NCBI RefSeq assembly: GCF_032813545.1
Contig: NZ_CP136520.1
Location: forward strand, 490,001-554,000
Source of the DNA: Nodosilinea sp. E11
GTDB lineage: Bacteria; Cyanobacteriota; Cyanobacteriia; Phormidesmidales; Phormidesmidaceae
Length of the DNA: 64,000 nt
Reading direction: 5' to 3'
Every line of letters starts with the position of its first letter. Position 1 is the stretch's first letter. The notes under the pieces were generated by a model. It was not told the DNA's origin and ran no database searches. It saw nothing but the letters and a program-made list of their open reading frames with translations. The position numbers and the translations under genes are program-made. Positions 17,581 to 27,963 of this stretch are shown here, piece by piece.

Positions 17581-17667
17581 CCGTAGGGGCAAACGGTTGT
17601 TTGCCAATACAGAGACGTTCTTACCGTAGGGGAAAACGGTTGTTTGCCCAATGCAGAGACGTTCTTT
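17581..17667. repeat. Tandem duplication between sbtA and sbtB
   Basis: Two adjacent roughly 43-bp copies (17581-17624 and 17625-17667) share GTAGGGG, AACGGTTGTTTGCC and AGAGACGTTCTT with few differences. The core resembles the palindrome GTAGGAGCAAACGG found upstream of sbtA at 15823. They separate sbtA from sbtB and may form hairpins in the transcript. Confidence 0.7.
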
Positions 17668-17687
17668 TCGAGAAACGGTCTAAGTAG

Positions 17688-18053
<366 letters not shown>

Positions 18054-18072
18054 ATTGAGATGACGAAAACCG

Positions 18073-18101
18073 AAAAAGCGGGGGCATGCCCCCGCTTTTT
18101 T
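18073..18101 (+). terminator. Intrinsic terminator after sbtB
   Basis: AAAAAGCGGGGGC and its complement GCCCCCGCTTTTTT surround a short loop, giving a perfect GC-rich stem followed by a T run, 20 bases after the sbtB stop. The A run on the left makes it usable from the opposite strand as well, ending the convergent RHH-Mop gene. Confidence 0.9.
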
Positions 18102-18147
18102 GTCTGCCTGATGTTGGAACACGGTTCGTGAGACTGTAGGAATTTTT

Positions 18148-18585
18148 CTAGGGCGCGATCGCCGCGATCATCACGCTGTTAGACTTGACCACGGCATAGA
18201 CCTCCTTGCCCACGGCCAGCCTCATGCGTTCCACCGACGACACGGTGATGATTGCCACTAGCTCCACACCGGGGGCGACGGCCAGGGTGAGTTCGGCGTT
18301 GACGCCATCGATGGCGATCGCAGCGATCTTGCCCCGCAGCAGGTTGCGGGCGCTGATGGCAAAATCGCGCTGCACCTGCAAAAACTCTTGGGCTTCGCGA
18401 TCGCTGGCAAACGGCGCAGGACTCTCTGGCACGGCGGTATCAGACTGTCGCTGCTCCAGACTGCGTACTAGCTCCCGCAGAATATCGGTTTTGCTGCGCT
18501 GGGTGCGCTGGCAATAGTCGTCAAGAATTTTGCGCTCGTCCTCAGAGGCTTGAAACGTGATCCAGCCTTGGCTTTTTCGCGGCAT
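18148..18585 (-). CDS. Ribbon-helix-helix plus Mop (molybdate-binding) regulator
   Basis: 145 residues from ATG 18585 (MPRKSQGWITFQ). Residues 8-45 match a ribbon-helix-helix DNA-binding fold (WITFQASEDERKILDDY, then RSKTDILRELVRSL); residues 78-145 are a Mop/TOBE domain (ARNLLRGKIAAIAIDGVNAE, then VVKSNSVMIA) that binds oxyanions such as molybdate. A DNA-binding domain joined to a molybdate sensor, divergent from modA, indicates a molybdate-responsive repressor or activator analogous to ModE but of different origin. An upstream in-frame ATG at 18654 would read through the operator palindrome and is unlikely. Confidence 0.82.
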   Translation of the reverse strand: MPRKSQGWITFQASEDERKILDDYCQRTQRSKTDILRELVRSLEQRQSDTAVPESPAPFASDREAQEFLQVQRDFAISARNLLRGKIAAIAIDGVNAELTLAVAPGVELVAIITVSSVERMRLAVGKEVYAVVKSNSVMIAAIAP

Positions 18586-18609
18586 GACAAAACCAGAGTA
18601 GGGTAATTG

Positions 18610-18634
18610 ACTATACCAACCCAGTTGGTATAGT
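18610..18634. promoter_or_regulatory. Palindromic operator candidate between the regulator and modA
   Basis: ACTATACCAAC and its exact inverse GTTGGTATAGT are separated by three bases. The site lies 25 bp before the regulator start and 74 bp before modA, in the only shared promoter region. Eleven-base arms without mismatch and the adjacent RHH-Mop gene make it the best candidate for that regulator's binding site. Confidence 0.65.
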
Positions 18635-18707
18635 TGGGTTATGCTTGGGCACAAGGTTTACCCACGCTGCAGAACGGTAAACCCATCCCCAATTCTCCCT
18701 AAAGATC

Positions 18708-19499
18708 ATGAAAAGACGAAACTTTTTGCTCCTGGCTGGCACAGTCGGGCTCAGCCTGGCTATGGTTAGAGCCCTTCAGGCCCTGCCAGACCCCAGCCCC
18801 AGCCCCTCCCCCGTGCTGGTCGCGGCAGCGGCTAGTCTCCAAGAAGCCCTCCAGGCGGTAGCAACCGACTTTGAGGCCCAGCATCCCACCATTGATGTCA
18901 CTTTCACCTTCGGCTCCTCCGGGGCCTTGCAACAGCAGATCGAACAGGGTGCCCCCGTGGACCTATTCATTTCGGCGGGGGTCGCCCAGATGGATGCCCT
19001 GGCGACTAAGGGGCTGCTGGTGCCCGACAGCCGCCAAACCCTGATTGGCAATCGCTTGGTGCTGATTGCCCCCGCCGGGTCGGCCCCGGAGCTTAAGACG
19101 TTTCAAGATCTGTCCGCCGATGCTTTTAAGCAGATCGCCGTTGGGGAATTTCGCAGTGTGCCCGCTGGACAGTACGCCGAACAGGTGCTCAACTATCTAG
19201 GCCTGTTGCCCACAGTGCAGCCCAAGCTGGTGTATGCCAACAACGTGCGGGCGGTGCTGGCCGCCGTCGAGGCGGGCCATGCGGAGGCGGGCCTGGTCTA
19301 CGCCACCGATGCGGCCCTAGCCCCTGGGGTCAGACTAGTGGCCACCGCTGCCCCCGAGTGGCACAAACCCATTACCTACCCGATCGCCCAATTACAGCAG
19401 GCCACCCACCCCGAGGCAGCCCAGACCTTTGCCCACTACCTGGCCAGCGAGGCGGCCCAGGCAGTATTCGCCGACTTTGGCTTTACGGTTTGGGAGTAA
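18708..19499 (+). CDS. modA: Molybdate-binding periplasmic protein ModA
   Basis: 263 residues. A Tat-like or Sec signal (MKRRNFLLLAGTVGLSLAMV) leads into the mature protein, which has the ModA pattern VLVAAAASLQEALQAVA, FGSSGALQQQIEQGAPVDLF and a C-terminal region QLQQATHPEAAQTFAHYL. ModA binds molybdate or tungstate in the periplasm. It is followed after four bases by the fused ModB-ModC gene. Molybdenum is needed for the FeMo-cofactor made by the nif genes a few kilobases away. Confidence 0.92.
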   Translation: MKRRNFLLLAGTVGLSLAMVRALQALPDPSPSPSPVLVAAAASLQEALQAVATDFEAQHPTIDVTFTFGSSGALQQQIEQGAPVDLFISAGVAQMDALATKGLLVPDSRQTLIGNRLVLIAPAGSAPELKTFQDLSADAFKQIAVGEFRSVPAGQYAEQVLNYLGLLPTVQPKLVYANNVRAVLAAVEAGHAEAGLVYATDAALAPGVRLVATAAPEWHKPITYPIAQLQQATHPEAAQTFAHYLASEAAQAVFADFGFTVWE

Positions 19500-19503
19500 C
19501 CCC

Positions 19504-21594
19504 ATGCCCACCGACCTCTCTCCTCTCTGGATCTCCCTCAGGGTTGCCAGCCTGGCGACCTTGATTGCCTTCTTCACCGGCGTTGCCGTCGCCTACTGGA
19601 TGCTGGGCGATCGCGGCCCTGGCAAATCGTTACTGGAAGGCATCTTTGTTGCGCCGCTGGTGCTGCCGCCGACGGTGGTGGGGTTTTTACTGCTGCTGGT
19701 GTTTGGCCGCAATGGTCCCCTGGGGCAGCTGCTGCAATCTCTGGGAATGCGGATCATCTTTACCTGGTACGGGGCGGCGATCGCAGCGACGGTGGTAGCG
19801 TTTCCGCTGATGTATCGCACCGCGTTGGGAGCCTTTGAGCAGATTGACCCGGCCTTGCTACAGGTGGCGCGCACCCTGGGGGCCAGGGAGGGGCGGATTT
19901 TCTGGCGAATTTTGCTGCCGCTGGCGGGGCCGGGGCTGCTGGCGGGGCTGACGCTCTCCTTTGCCCGCGCCCTGGGGGAGTTTGGCGCGACGCTGATGGT
20001 GGCGGGGAATATTCCGGGCCGCACCCAGACTATGCCAATGGCGATCTATTTTGCGGTGGAGGCGGGAGCGATGGCCGAAGCCTGGGGCTGGGTGGCGATC
20101 ATTCTGACGGTGTCGCTGTCGGGAATTTTGGCCGCAAATGTCTGGCAGGGACAGCAGCGGCGGGGAGGCAAGAGCGAAAAACAAAAAACAAAAAACGAAG
20201 GTTCCCTGTCTGCGGGTCAGTTGGTTGAGGAACATGGCTTACCAGCGGTGCATTGCTTCGCTAATGCACCTTACAGACCCACCCCTAGCCCCTCCCAAGA
20301 GGGGAATTGGACAATCCCAAATCCGCAATCGCCAATCTACAACTCCCATAGACCCACCCCTAGTCCCTCCCATGAGGGGAACCGAACACCGAACACCGGA
20401 CACCGAACACCGAACACCGAACACCCCCTACTCATCCACCCATCCACCCATCCACCCCTTTCCCCTTCCCTCTCCGTCACGATCCACAAGCCCCTCGCCA
20501 CCTTCCCGCTGGATACAGCCTTCACCGCTGGCGCTGACGCCTTGGGCCTTCTCGGCTCCTCTGGGTCGGGCAAGTCGATGACGCTGCGGTGCATTGCCGG
20601 GGTAGAGACGCCCGAGCGGGGGCAGATTGTGCTGAATGGACGGGTGCTGTTTGACAGCGATCGCGGCATTAACCTGCCCAGTTACCAGCGGCGGGTGGGG
20701 TTGTTGTTTCAGACCTACGCGCTGTTTCCCCACCTCACCATTGCTGAGAATATTGGCTTTGGCTTGCAGCATTTGCCTAGGGTGGAGCGATCGCAGCGAG
20801 TGAGCATCTGGCTGGGGGCGATGCAGTTGCAGGGGCTGGGCGATCGCTACCCGCAGCAGCTCAGTGGTGGGCAGCAGCAGCGGGTGGCCCTGGCCCGCGC
20901 CCTGGCCCCAGAACCAGAGGTGCTACTACTGGATGAACCCCTCTCGGCCCTCGATACCTACCTGCGCAGCCAGGTGGAGCAGCAGTTGATCGCCACCCTA
21001 GCGGGGTACCAGGGGGTGACGCTGTTCGTCACCCACAACCTGGAGGAGGTGTTTCGGGTGTGCCCCCAGATCATGGTGATGGCGGCGGGCCGAGCGGTGG
21101 CGGCAGGCAATCGCCACCAGGTGTTTGAGCAGCCGGGGAGTGCGATCGCAGCTCAGATCACCGGCTGCAAAAATATCGCTAGGGCTACTCCAGCTTCGGC
21201 AACCACAATTGACGTACCCGCCTGGGGCTGCACCCTTGAGGCATCTGGCCCCATCCCCCAAAACCTCACCCATGTGGGGTTTCGCGCTCACCACATTGAG
21301 CTAGTAGAGGGTTGCGATCGCCCCAATACCTTTCCTGCCTGGGTAATGGCCGCCAGCGAAACGCCCCACCGCATCACCCTGTTTCTCAGGCTCCAGCCGC
21401 CATCCAGTAATGGCGATCGCAATCCTCACTCCTCCGTCAATATCCCCTGTGACCAGGTATACCCGCTACAAGCAGAGTTATTCAGAGAGAAGTGGCAAGC
21501 TCTAGAGCAAAACCCGATGCCCTGGTATGTCTACTTAGCCCCTGAGAAGCTTCTACTACTCAGTGATGACGAACTCATCGTGGCTACGGACTAA
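19504..21594 (+). CDS. modBC: Fused molybdate permease-ATPase ModBC
   Basis: 696 residues from ATG 19504. Residues 1-217 are a ModB permease (five spans, coupling motif ALLQVARTLGAREGRIFWRI near 118-137). Residues 326-696 are ModC: Walker A GSSGSGKS at 351-358, signature LSGGQQQR, Walker B VLLLDEPLSALD, then a TOBE-type C-terminus. Residues 218-325 are a linker translated from spacer-type repeats ([38 protein letters not shown]). ModBC fusions are known in other cyanobacteria (for example Anabaena variabilis), but here the linker still looks like an unmodified intercistronic spacer. Confidence 0.9.
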   Translation: MPTDLSPLWISLRVASLATLIAFFTGVAVAYWMLGDRGPGKSLLEGIFVAPLVLPPTVVGFLLLLVFGRNGPLGQLLQSLGMRIIFTWYGAAIAATVVAFPLMYRTALGAFEQIDPALLQVARTLGAREGRIFWRILLPLAGPGLLAGLTLSFARALGEFGATLMVAGNIPGRTQTMPMAIYFAVEAGAMAEAWGWVAIILTVSLSGILAANVWQGQQRRGGKSEKQKTKNEGSLSAGQLVEEHGLPAVHCFANAPYRPTPSPSQEGNWTIPNPQSPIYNSHRPTPSPSHEGNRTPNTGHRTPNTEHPLLIHPSTHPPLSPSLSVTIHKPLATFPLDTAFTAGADALGLLGSSGSGKSMTLRCIAGVETPERGQIVLNGRVLFDSDRGINLPSYQRRVGLLFQTYALFPHLTIAENIGFGLQHLPRVERSQRVSIWLGAMQLQGLGDRYPQQLSGGQQQRVALARALAPEPEVLLLDEPLSALDTYLRSQVEQQLIATLAGYQGVTLFVTHNLEEVFRVCPQIMVMAAGRAVAAGNRHQVFEQPGSAIAAQITGCKNIARATPASATTIDVPAWGCTLEASGPIPQNLTHVGFRAHHIELVEGCDRPNTFPAWVMAASETPHRITLFLRLQPPSSNGDRNPHSSVNIPCDQVYPLQAELFREKWQALEQNPMPWYVYLAPEKLLLLSDDELIVATD

Positions 21595-21601
21595 GCGTAG
21601 G

Positions 21602-22201
21602 CTACCGCTTGCGGGCGACAATATTGAAAATATGCCAGTGTTTCTCTTCACCCAGGGCAGTTCTGCCGGGGTGATTTTCTTCTTCTAGCCATTCCACCTC
21701 GAAAGGGGCTAGCAGTTGGTCTACCTGATCTCGACGGTGGTGGTTCATATCCCCATAGACGGCCCAAGAGTCTTGATCGCCAAAAAGATGGCCGCAGAAG
21801 CGCCCGCCGGGGGCCAGGGCCAGCACAATTTCTTCCCACAGGCGGGGGAAATGCTCCGGTGGACAGAACGGCAGGCAAAAGCTGGCGTTAATCAGGCTGA
21901 CATCGGGCGGTAGGGTGAGCGTCTCAAACCGCTGCACCCGAGTTTCAAGCCCGGTGCGATCGATATCCGATCGCTGTCGTAGGCGGGCGATCGCCTCGGG
22001 TTCGCCATCAATGGCCAGCACCCGCCACCCCTGACGCAGCAGTTCGGCGGTGTCGCGGCCATCGCCACAGCCCAGATCGACTGCAAACGGCGGTAGAGAT
22101 GTGGCCTGGGCATAAAACCCTAACGCTTGGAGTAGGGTGTCGCGGGGGGGGCGGCCTTCTACCGCCTGATAGTACTGATTCCACTTAGGTTCAAAGTTCA
22201 T
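21602..22201 (-). CDS. Class I SAM-dependent methyltransferase
   Basis: 199 residues from ATG 22201 (MNFEPKWNQYYQAVEG); a longer start at 22261 adds a Pro-rich peptide. The S-adenosylmethionine motif I VDLGCGDGRDTAELL is clear, followed by the acidic strand-2 end (VLAIDGEP) and a motif near SLINASFCLPF. It resembles the TehB/class I small-molecule methyltransferases; the substrate is unknown. It converges on modBC, with seven bases between stops. Confidence 0.8.
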   Translation of the reverse strand: MNFEPKWNQYYQAVEGRPPRDTLLQALGFYAQATSLPPFAVDLGCGDGRDTAELLRQGWRVLAIDGEPEAIARLRQRSDIDRTGLETRVQRFETLTLPPDVSLINASFCLPFCPPEHFPRLWEEIVLALAPGGRFCGHLFGDQDSWAVYGDMNHHRRDQVDQLLAPFEVEWLEEENHPGRTALGEEKHWHIFNIVARKR

Positions 22202-22298
22202 GGCTAGGCGCGCTGGTGGAGGTGGGTCAGACAGAGGCCAGCGGTTCAAAAAATCACACATGGGGTTTGGGCTAGGCTAGCCCCTCCGTAGCGAAAGT

Positions 22299-22712
22299 TT
22301 AGCGGATGGTGGCGGGGCAGGTTTCTAGATCGAGGGGAATTGTTGGGGACAATGCCCCAGGCGTTAACCCAAGCCACTGGTCAATCAAAGCGAGGTCAAA
22401 CCCTGCACAGCGCTGGTCACCCACCTCTAGCAGCGGGCGACGAATTAAGCAGCGGTCGAGCACCATCAGCTCTAGGGCCATATCGGCGTCGAGCCAGCCC
22501 GGTACCACTAGGCCGATGGTGATGGCCGGGGCAGTAGTGTTAAACCACTGGGGCACCGGCAGCCCAGCAAAGAAGGGACGGAGGCGATCGCAGGTCCAGG
22601 GTTCTAGCAGCAAGTTGCGGGCTATCACCTGGTGCCCGGCGGCCTCTAGCAGCCGCTTTTGGCGGGTGTTGTTGATGCAGTCGGGCTTTTCGTAGAACGT
22701 GACGGTGGCCAT
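22299..22712 (-). CDS. Nitrogenase-associated ArsC/Spx-like protein
   Basis: 137 residues with the ArsC/Spx thioredoxin fold opening MATVTFYEKPDCINNTRQK. Instead of the CxxC or arsenate-reductase pattern it has a single Cys followed by Ile-Asn-Asn, the pattern of the family called nitrogenase-associated protein, which regularly lies in nif clusters. The C-terminal half holds RCLIRRPLLEVGDQRCAGF, the family's substrate-arginine region. Function is unknown. It is the last clear member of the minus-strand nif block, separated from it by an IS110 copy. Confidence 0.82.
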   Translation of the reverse strand: MATVTFYEKPDCINNTRQKRLLEAAGHQVIARNLLLEPWTCDRLRPFFAGLPVPQWFNTTAPAITIGLVVPGWLDADMALELMVLDRCLIRRPLLEVGDQRCAGFDLALIDQWLGLTPGALSPTIPLDLETCPATIR

Positions 22713-22811
22713 GGGGCAACCTCCTTGAAGGGCTTGACACTAAAACGGCTAAGCAAGAACGGATCGGACTCAAACGGGTAGCGGGACTGGGACTGGGCAT
22801 AGCCGCGATTC

Positions 22812-23032
22812 CTACACCGGTTGAAGAGCCACTGGCCCTAGATCGGCCAACAACGAGGGAGCCGGGGGGTCCAAGTCTTTGAACAGAACGGTGCTGAGGT
22901 AGCGTTCGCCATAGCTGGGCTGAATGGCGACAATTAGCTTGTCAGCATTCTCAGGCCGTTTGCCCACCTGGATGGCAGCTGCACCAGGGGGGTGCGGCCA
23001 ATTAGATCGGTGATGTCGTGGGCGATGGTCAT
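22812..23032 (-). pseudogene. cysK: Cysteine synthase remnant with internal deletion
   Basis: Reading from ATG 23032 on the minus strand gives [19 protein letters not shown], the typical N-terminus of cysteine synthase A. Near 22976 the frame changes and the text continues [20 protein letters not shown] then LSTVLFKDL, the typical C-terminus. About 250 residues, including the PLP lysine, are absent, and the two ends are in different frames. The remnant therefore cannot make an active enzyme. It lies next to the nif-associated ArsC-like gene and right behind a (GGGGTGAA)n array. Confidence 0.85.
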
Positions 23033-23033
23033 G

Positions 23034-23121
23034 GGGGTGAAGGGGTGAAGGGGTGAAGGGGTGAAGGGGTGAAGGGGTGAAGGGGTGAAGGGGTGAAGGG
23101 GTGAAGGGGTGAAGGGGTGAA
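23034..23121. repeat. (GGGGTGAA)n minisatellite, about 11 units
   Basis: An exact eight-base repeat immediately upstream of the cysK remnant start codon; on the remnant's coding strand it reads TTCACCCC. It is followed at 23126 by GGTGGGCAGTGCCCACC, a copy of the dispersed palindrome. Confidence 0.95.
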
Positions 23122-23379
23122 GGGTGGGCAGTGCCCACCAATGCCCTTTTGCAGGACAGGCCTAGACAGCTTGGGACAATCTAAGGGCCGAACGGCGATC
23201 GCTAGCTCAAGAGTATCACCTATCTATATCTATAAAGCGATAAATCGATTAAATGATTAAGCATTGGTAGCGATTATCTTCTTTGTCAAGCTCATCCTGC
23301 TATGCGATTAGCCTCGGCGGGATGGCAGCGGAAATCAAGCCAGGAGCCCTGCCTGCATCAGACAGAGTCTTGCTGTTCC

Positions 23380-24378
<999 letters not shown>

Positions 24379-24447
24379 TTAATCTGACATTACTCGTCCT
24401 TGCTCGATACGGAGTCTAAGCTCCTGGCGATTTTGCGAGTTAACTTC

Positions 24448-24519
24448 AGAGGTGTGCAGCGACCCATGCTACGTTCGGTTTTGGACAACCTAGGGTGGGA
24501 CGGTCTGCCACACACCTCT
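24448..24519 (-). ncRNA. Candidate IS110 bridge-RNA stem-loop, copy 1
   Basis: In the 5' non-coding end of the element AGAGGTGTG (24448-24456) pairs with CACACCTCT (24511-24519), enclosing about 54 bases. IS110 elements are known to encode a bridge RNA with target- and donor-binding loops in this end. The enclosed region contains CCTAGGGTGGGAC (24489-24501), which shares TAGGGTGGG with the repeat in which both copies sit. Structure and function are predicted, not shown. Confidence 0.5.
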
Positions 24520-24684
24520 AAAGATACAAGGGTGGGCACTGCCCACCGCCTGCTCGGGCAATCAAGCGAGTTGCGTCTGCCGATCTGGTTAGACGGCTCT
24601 GAGGTAAGAAGCAGCTCAGTCTCCCATGGCAGGATAGTCTGCTTACTGGCGAGAGGTTAAGGTGGGCAATGCCCACCCTACGGG

Positions 24685-25212
24685 TTAGGCGATCGCCGGA
24701 AAATCCGCCTTCAGAATCTCTAGCCAATTGGCAATGCGATCGTCGGTTTTCTCGCTTTCGTTCACCTCATCGAGGGGCAGGCCGACAAATTTGCCATCGC
24801 GAATGGCGGTGGATTTTTCAAAGGAGTAATCATCCGCCGAAACGGCCCCCACGATGGTGGCACCCAGCGCTTTGAACTGGTCGTACATCAGGCCCAGAGC
24901 CCCGACAAAATGCTTGCTATGGCCTTCGCAGTCGCCGGGGCCAAACAGGGCAATGGTTTTACCCGAAAAGTCGGGCTTGTCCATTTCCATGTCAAACATC
25001 GGTTCGCGCCAGTCGTTTTGCAACTCGCCCGCGCCCCAAGTAGAGCAACCCAAAATCAGGTAGTCGTACTTGAGCAGATCATCTACATCGTCAAAATCAG
25101 CTTCCATGCTGTAGAGATCGCAATTGTCTTCACCGATCGCATCCCGGATTTTTTCAGCAATTTCTTCGGTGACGCCGGAGGTGCTGCCGTAGAACAGTCC
25201 AATGGTTGCCAT
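24685..25212 (-). CDS. fldA: Flavodoxin
   Basis: 175 residues, a long-chain flavodoxin. The FMN phosphate loop GSTSGVTEEIA lies at 9-19, the isoalloxazine loops are CSTWGAGELQNDW near 56 and GPGDCEGHSKHFVGALG near 92-108. AGGAGT upstream acts as ribosome-binding site. Flavodoxins replace ferredoxin under iron limitation and can be the electron donor to nitrogenase (NifF). Its position at the end of hesB-fdxH-feoA suggests a nif-linked role, although the general isiB-type role cannot be excluded. Confidence 0.92.
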   Translation of the reverse strand: MATIGLFYGSTSGVTEEIAEKIRDAIGEDNCDLYSMEADFDDVDDLLKYDYLILGCSTWGAGELQNDWREPMFDMEMDKPDFSGKTIALFGPGDCEGHSKHFVGALGLMYDQFKALGATIVGAVSADDYSFEKSTAIRDGKFVGLPLDEVNESEKTDDRIANWLEILKADFPAIA

Positions 25213-25378
25213 GGGTTTACTCCTAGGAAATAGGTGTCAGGTTTTAGGTGTCAGGTACCAGGTGTCGGCATCCCCTCCTGGGAGGGGTAGGGGTGGGTGA
25301 TTCCGGGTGTCCAGGGTAAGGTGGGCACTGCCCACCATGAGAAAACTGTTTTACAGAAACTAGATGCTCTCTGGCATC

Positions 25379-25633
25379 TCAGGTTGGGCCTGTCAAACGC
25401 ACATAGATCACGCTAACCAGCGATGGCGGTAGGGTCAAATGGCCATCTTCGGTACTGACCATAAAATTGGGGTAGCGCTGGGTGACAGCGATCGCTTTGC
25501 CCTGATCCAACCCCAGAGATTGCAGATGGGAAAGGGTCGATGGATCGGTACGGGTGAAGCGGGAAATGGTGCCGCGATCGCCCACATTGAGCACCTGCAA
25601 CGACGCTCCCGAAATCGTAAAACCGCTAAACAT
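25379..25633 (-). CDS. feoA: FeoA-domain protein in nif cluster
   Basis: 84 residues forming an SH3-like FeoA domain: LNVGDRGTISRFTRTD, LQSLGLDQGKAIAVTQRYPN and the terminal IYVRL. FeoA normally supports the ferrous iron transporter FeoB, but no feoB is here; stand-alone FeoA-like genes next to fdxH occur in cyanobacterial nif clusters. GGAG ten bases ahead of the ATG serves translation. Confidence 0.85.
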   Translation of the reverse strand: MFSGFTISGASLQVLNVGDRGTISRFTRTDPSTLSHLQSLGLDQGKAIAVTQRYPNFMVSTEDGHLTLPPSLVSVIYVRLTGPT

Positions 25634-25728
25634 AACACCACTCCAAAAGAGAAGATTTAGCCAACCAGAAGCTAACCGTAGGGTGCATCCGCGCAGCGAT
25701 GCACCAAAGCCATTGTGGCAAGTATCAA

Positions 25729-26031
25729 TTACACCAAATACGCTTCCATATGGGTCTTAATCGTGCAATCCGATCGCGGATAGGACGAACACAACACAAT
25801 GAAACCCTTAGCAATTTGGTCATCGTCTAAGAAGGATTGATCGTCTTGATTAATCTCGCCTTCCACCAGCTTGCCGACGCAGCTAGAGCAAGCCCCCGAC
25901 CGGCAGGAGAAGGGCAACTCAATATCATTTTCTTCCGCCGCATCAATGATGTAGGTGTCTTCATCCACCGGAATGGTGATGTCGATATTGCGCTTTTTGT
26001 TGATCAGTCGAACTTGATAGGTTGTAGTCAT
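25729..26031 (-). CDS. fdxH: Nitrogenase-type [2Fe-2S] ferredoxin FdxH
   Basis: 100 residues from ATG 26031, which has AAAGGAG ahead of it; a longer in-frame start would only add a spacer-encoded peptide. The plant-type cluster ligands are in CRSGACSSC plus a fourth cysteine in [10 protein letters not shown]. The basic stretch [15 protein letters not shown] near the N-terminus is typical of FdxH, whose lysines contact dinitrogenase reductase. It transfers electrons to NifH. Confidence 0.92.
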   Translation of the reverse strand: MTTTYQVRLINKKRNIDITIPVDEDTYIIDAAEENDIELPFSCRSGACSSCVGKLVEGEINQDDQSFLDDDQIAKGFIVLCSSYPRSDCTIKTHMEAYLV

Positions 26032-26140
26032 GGTGGGACTCCTTTGGCGTGGAGAGGTGAATGGGATAGGGGACAGGGAATAGGTGACAGGTAACAGGTA
26101 GCAGGGATATTCCTCTTCCCCCTTCCCTATCACCTCTTTC

Positions 26141-26509
26141 CTAAGAACAGGGCACTCCGGCTGGGCTGCAATCGCCCGCCGCCTGGAAGGATTTGCCGCA
26201 GCCGCAGGTGTCAGTGGCGTTGGGGTTGGTGAACTTAAAGCCGCTCTCTAGTAGGCTCTCGATGTAGTCCACCACAATGCCTTCCAGCAGGGGGGCACTT
26301 TTGGGGTCAATAAAAACTTTGAGACTGCCCGACTCCACAACTTCATCGTCGGGTTTAGGGGCGTTGGCAATTTTGATGTCGTACTCGTAGCCGTTGCAGC
26401 CGCCATCTTTCACCGCCAGGCGCACGCCCCGGCTAGGGGTATAGTCTGGGGTGCCGCGAATGAAGGTCCGCAGGCGCAGTTCGGCGAGTTCGGTAATGGT
26501 GATGGTCAT
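26141..26509 (-). CDS. hesB: HesB/IscA-family Fe-S carrier protein
   Basis: 122 residues with the A-type carrier pattern: [19 protein letters not shown] containing the first cysteine and CGCGKSF near residue 101 containing the other two. The C-terminal tail adds two further cysteines ([11 protein letters not shown]). A-type carriers pass Fe-S clusters to apoproteins, here likely nitrogenase components. In most cyanobacteria hesA and hesB are adjacent; here an IS110 copy of about 1.3 kb separates them. Confidence 0.9.
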   Translation of the reverse strand: MTITITELAELRLRTFIRGTPDYTPSRGVRLAVKDGGCNGYEYDIKIANAPKPDDEVVESGSLKVFIDPKSAPLLEGIVVDYIESLLESGFKFTNPNATDTCGCGKSFQAAGDCSPAGVPCS

Positions 26510-26514
26510 GGCGG

Positions 26515-26583
26515 GTGGATGGGTAAGGGGTGGATGGGTAGGGGGTGGATGGGTAGGGGGTGGATGGGTAGGGGGTGGATAGG
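26515..26583. repeat. 17-bp minisatellite upstream of hesB
   Basis: Four copies of GGGTGGATGGGTAGGGG, reading CCCCTACCCATCCACCC on the hesB coding strand, lie directly before its start codon. A copy of the CCCCTCCTGGGAGGGG repeat follows at 26610. Confidence 0.92.
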
Positions 26584-26759
26584 GATGAGTTAGCGATTGT
26601 GAAGGACGTCATCCCCTCCTGGGAGGGGCAGGGGTGGGTCTATCCCGTAGCGATTATCTTCTTTGTCAAGCTCATCCTGCTATGCGATTAGCCTCGGCGG
26701 GATGGCAGCGGAAATCAAGCCAGGAGCCCTGCCTGCATCAGACAGAGTCTTGCTGTTCC

Positions 26760-27758
<999 letters not shown>

Positions 27759-27827
27759 TTAATCTGACATCACTCGTCCTTGCTCGATACGGAGTCTAAG
27801 CTCCTGGCGATTTTGCGAGTTAACTTC

Positions 27828-27899
27828 AGAGGTGTGCAGCGACCCATGCTACGTTCGGTTTTGGACAACCTAGGGTGGGACGGTCTGCCACACACCTCT
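27828..27899 (-). ncRNA. Candidate IS110 bridge-RNA stem-loop, copy 2
   Basis: Same structure as at 24448-24519: nine-base arms AGAGGTGTG and CACACCTCT, with CCTAGGGTGGGAC at 27869-27881 inside. No base difference from copy 1 in this segment, so guide specificity should be the same. Confidence 0.5.
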
Positions 27900-27963
27900 A
27901 AAGATACAAGGGTGGGCATTGCCCACCACCATCTCAGGGGGGATAGCGAGGATAGAGCATGGT

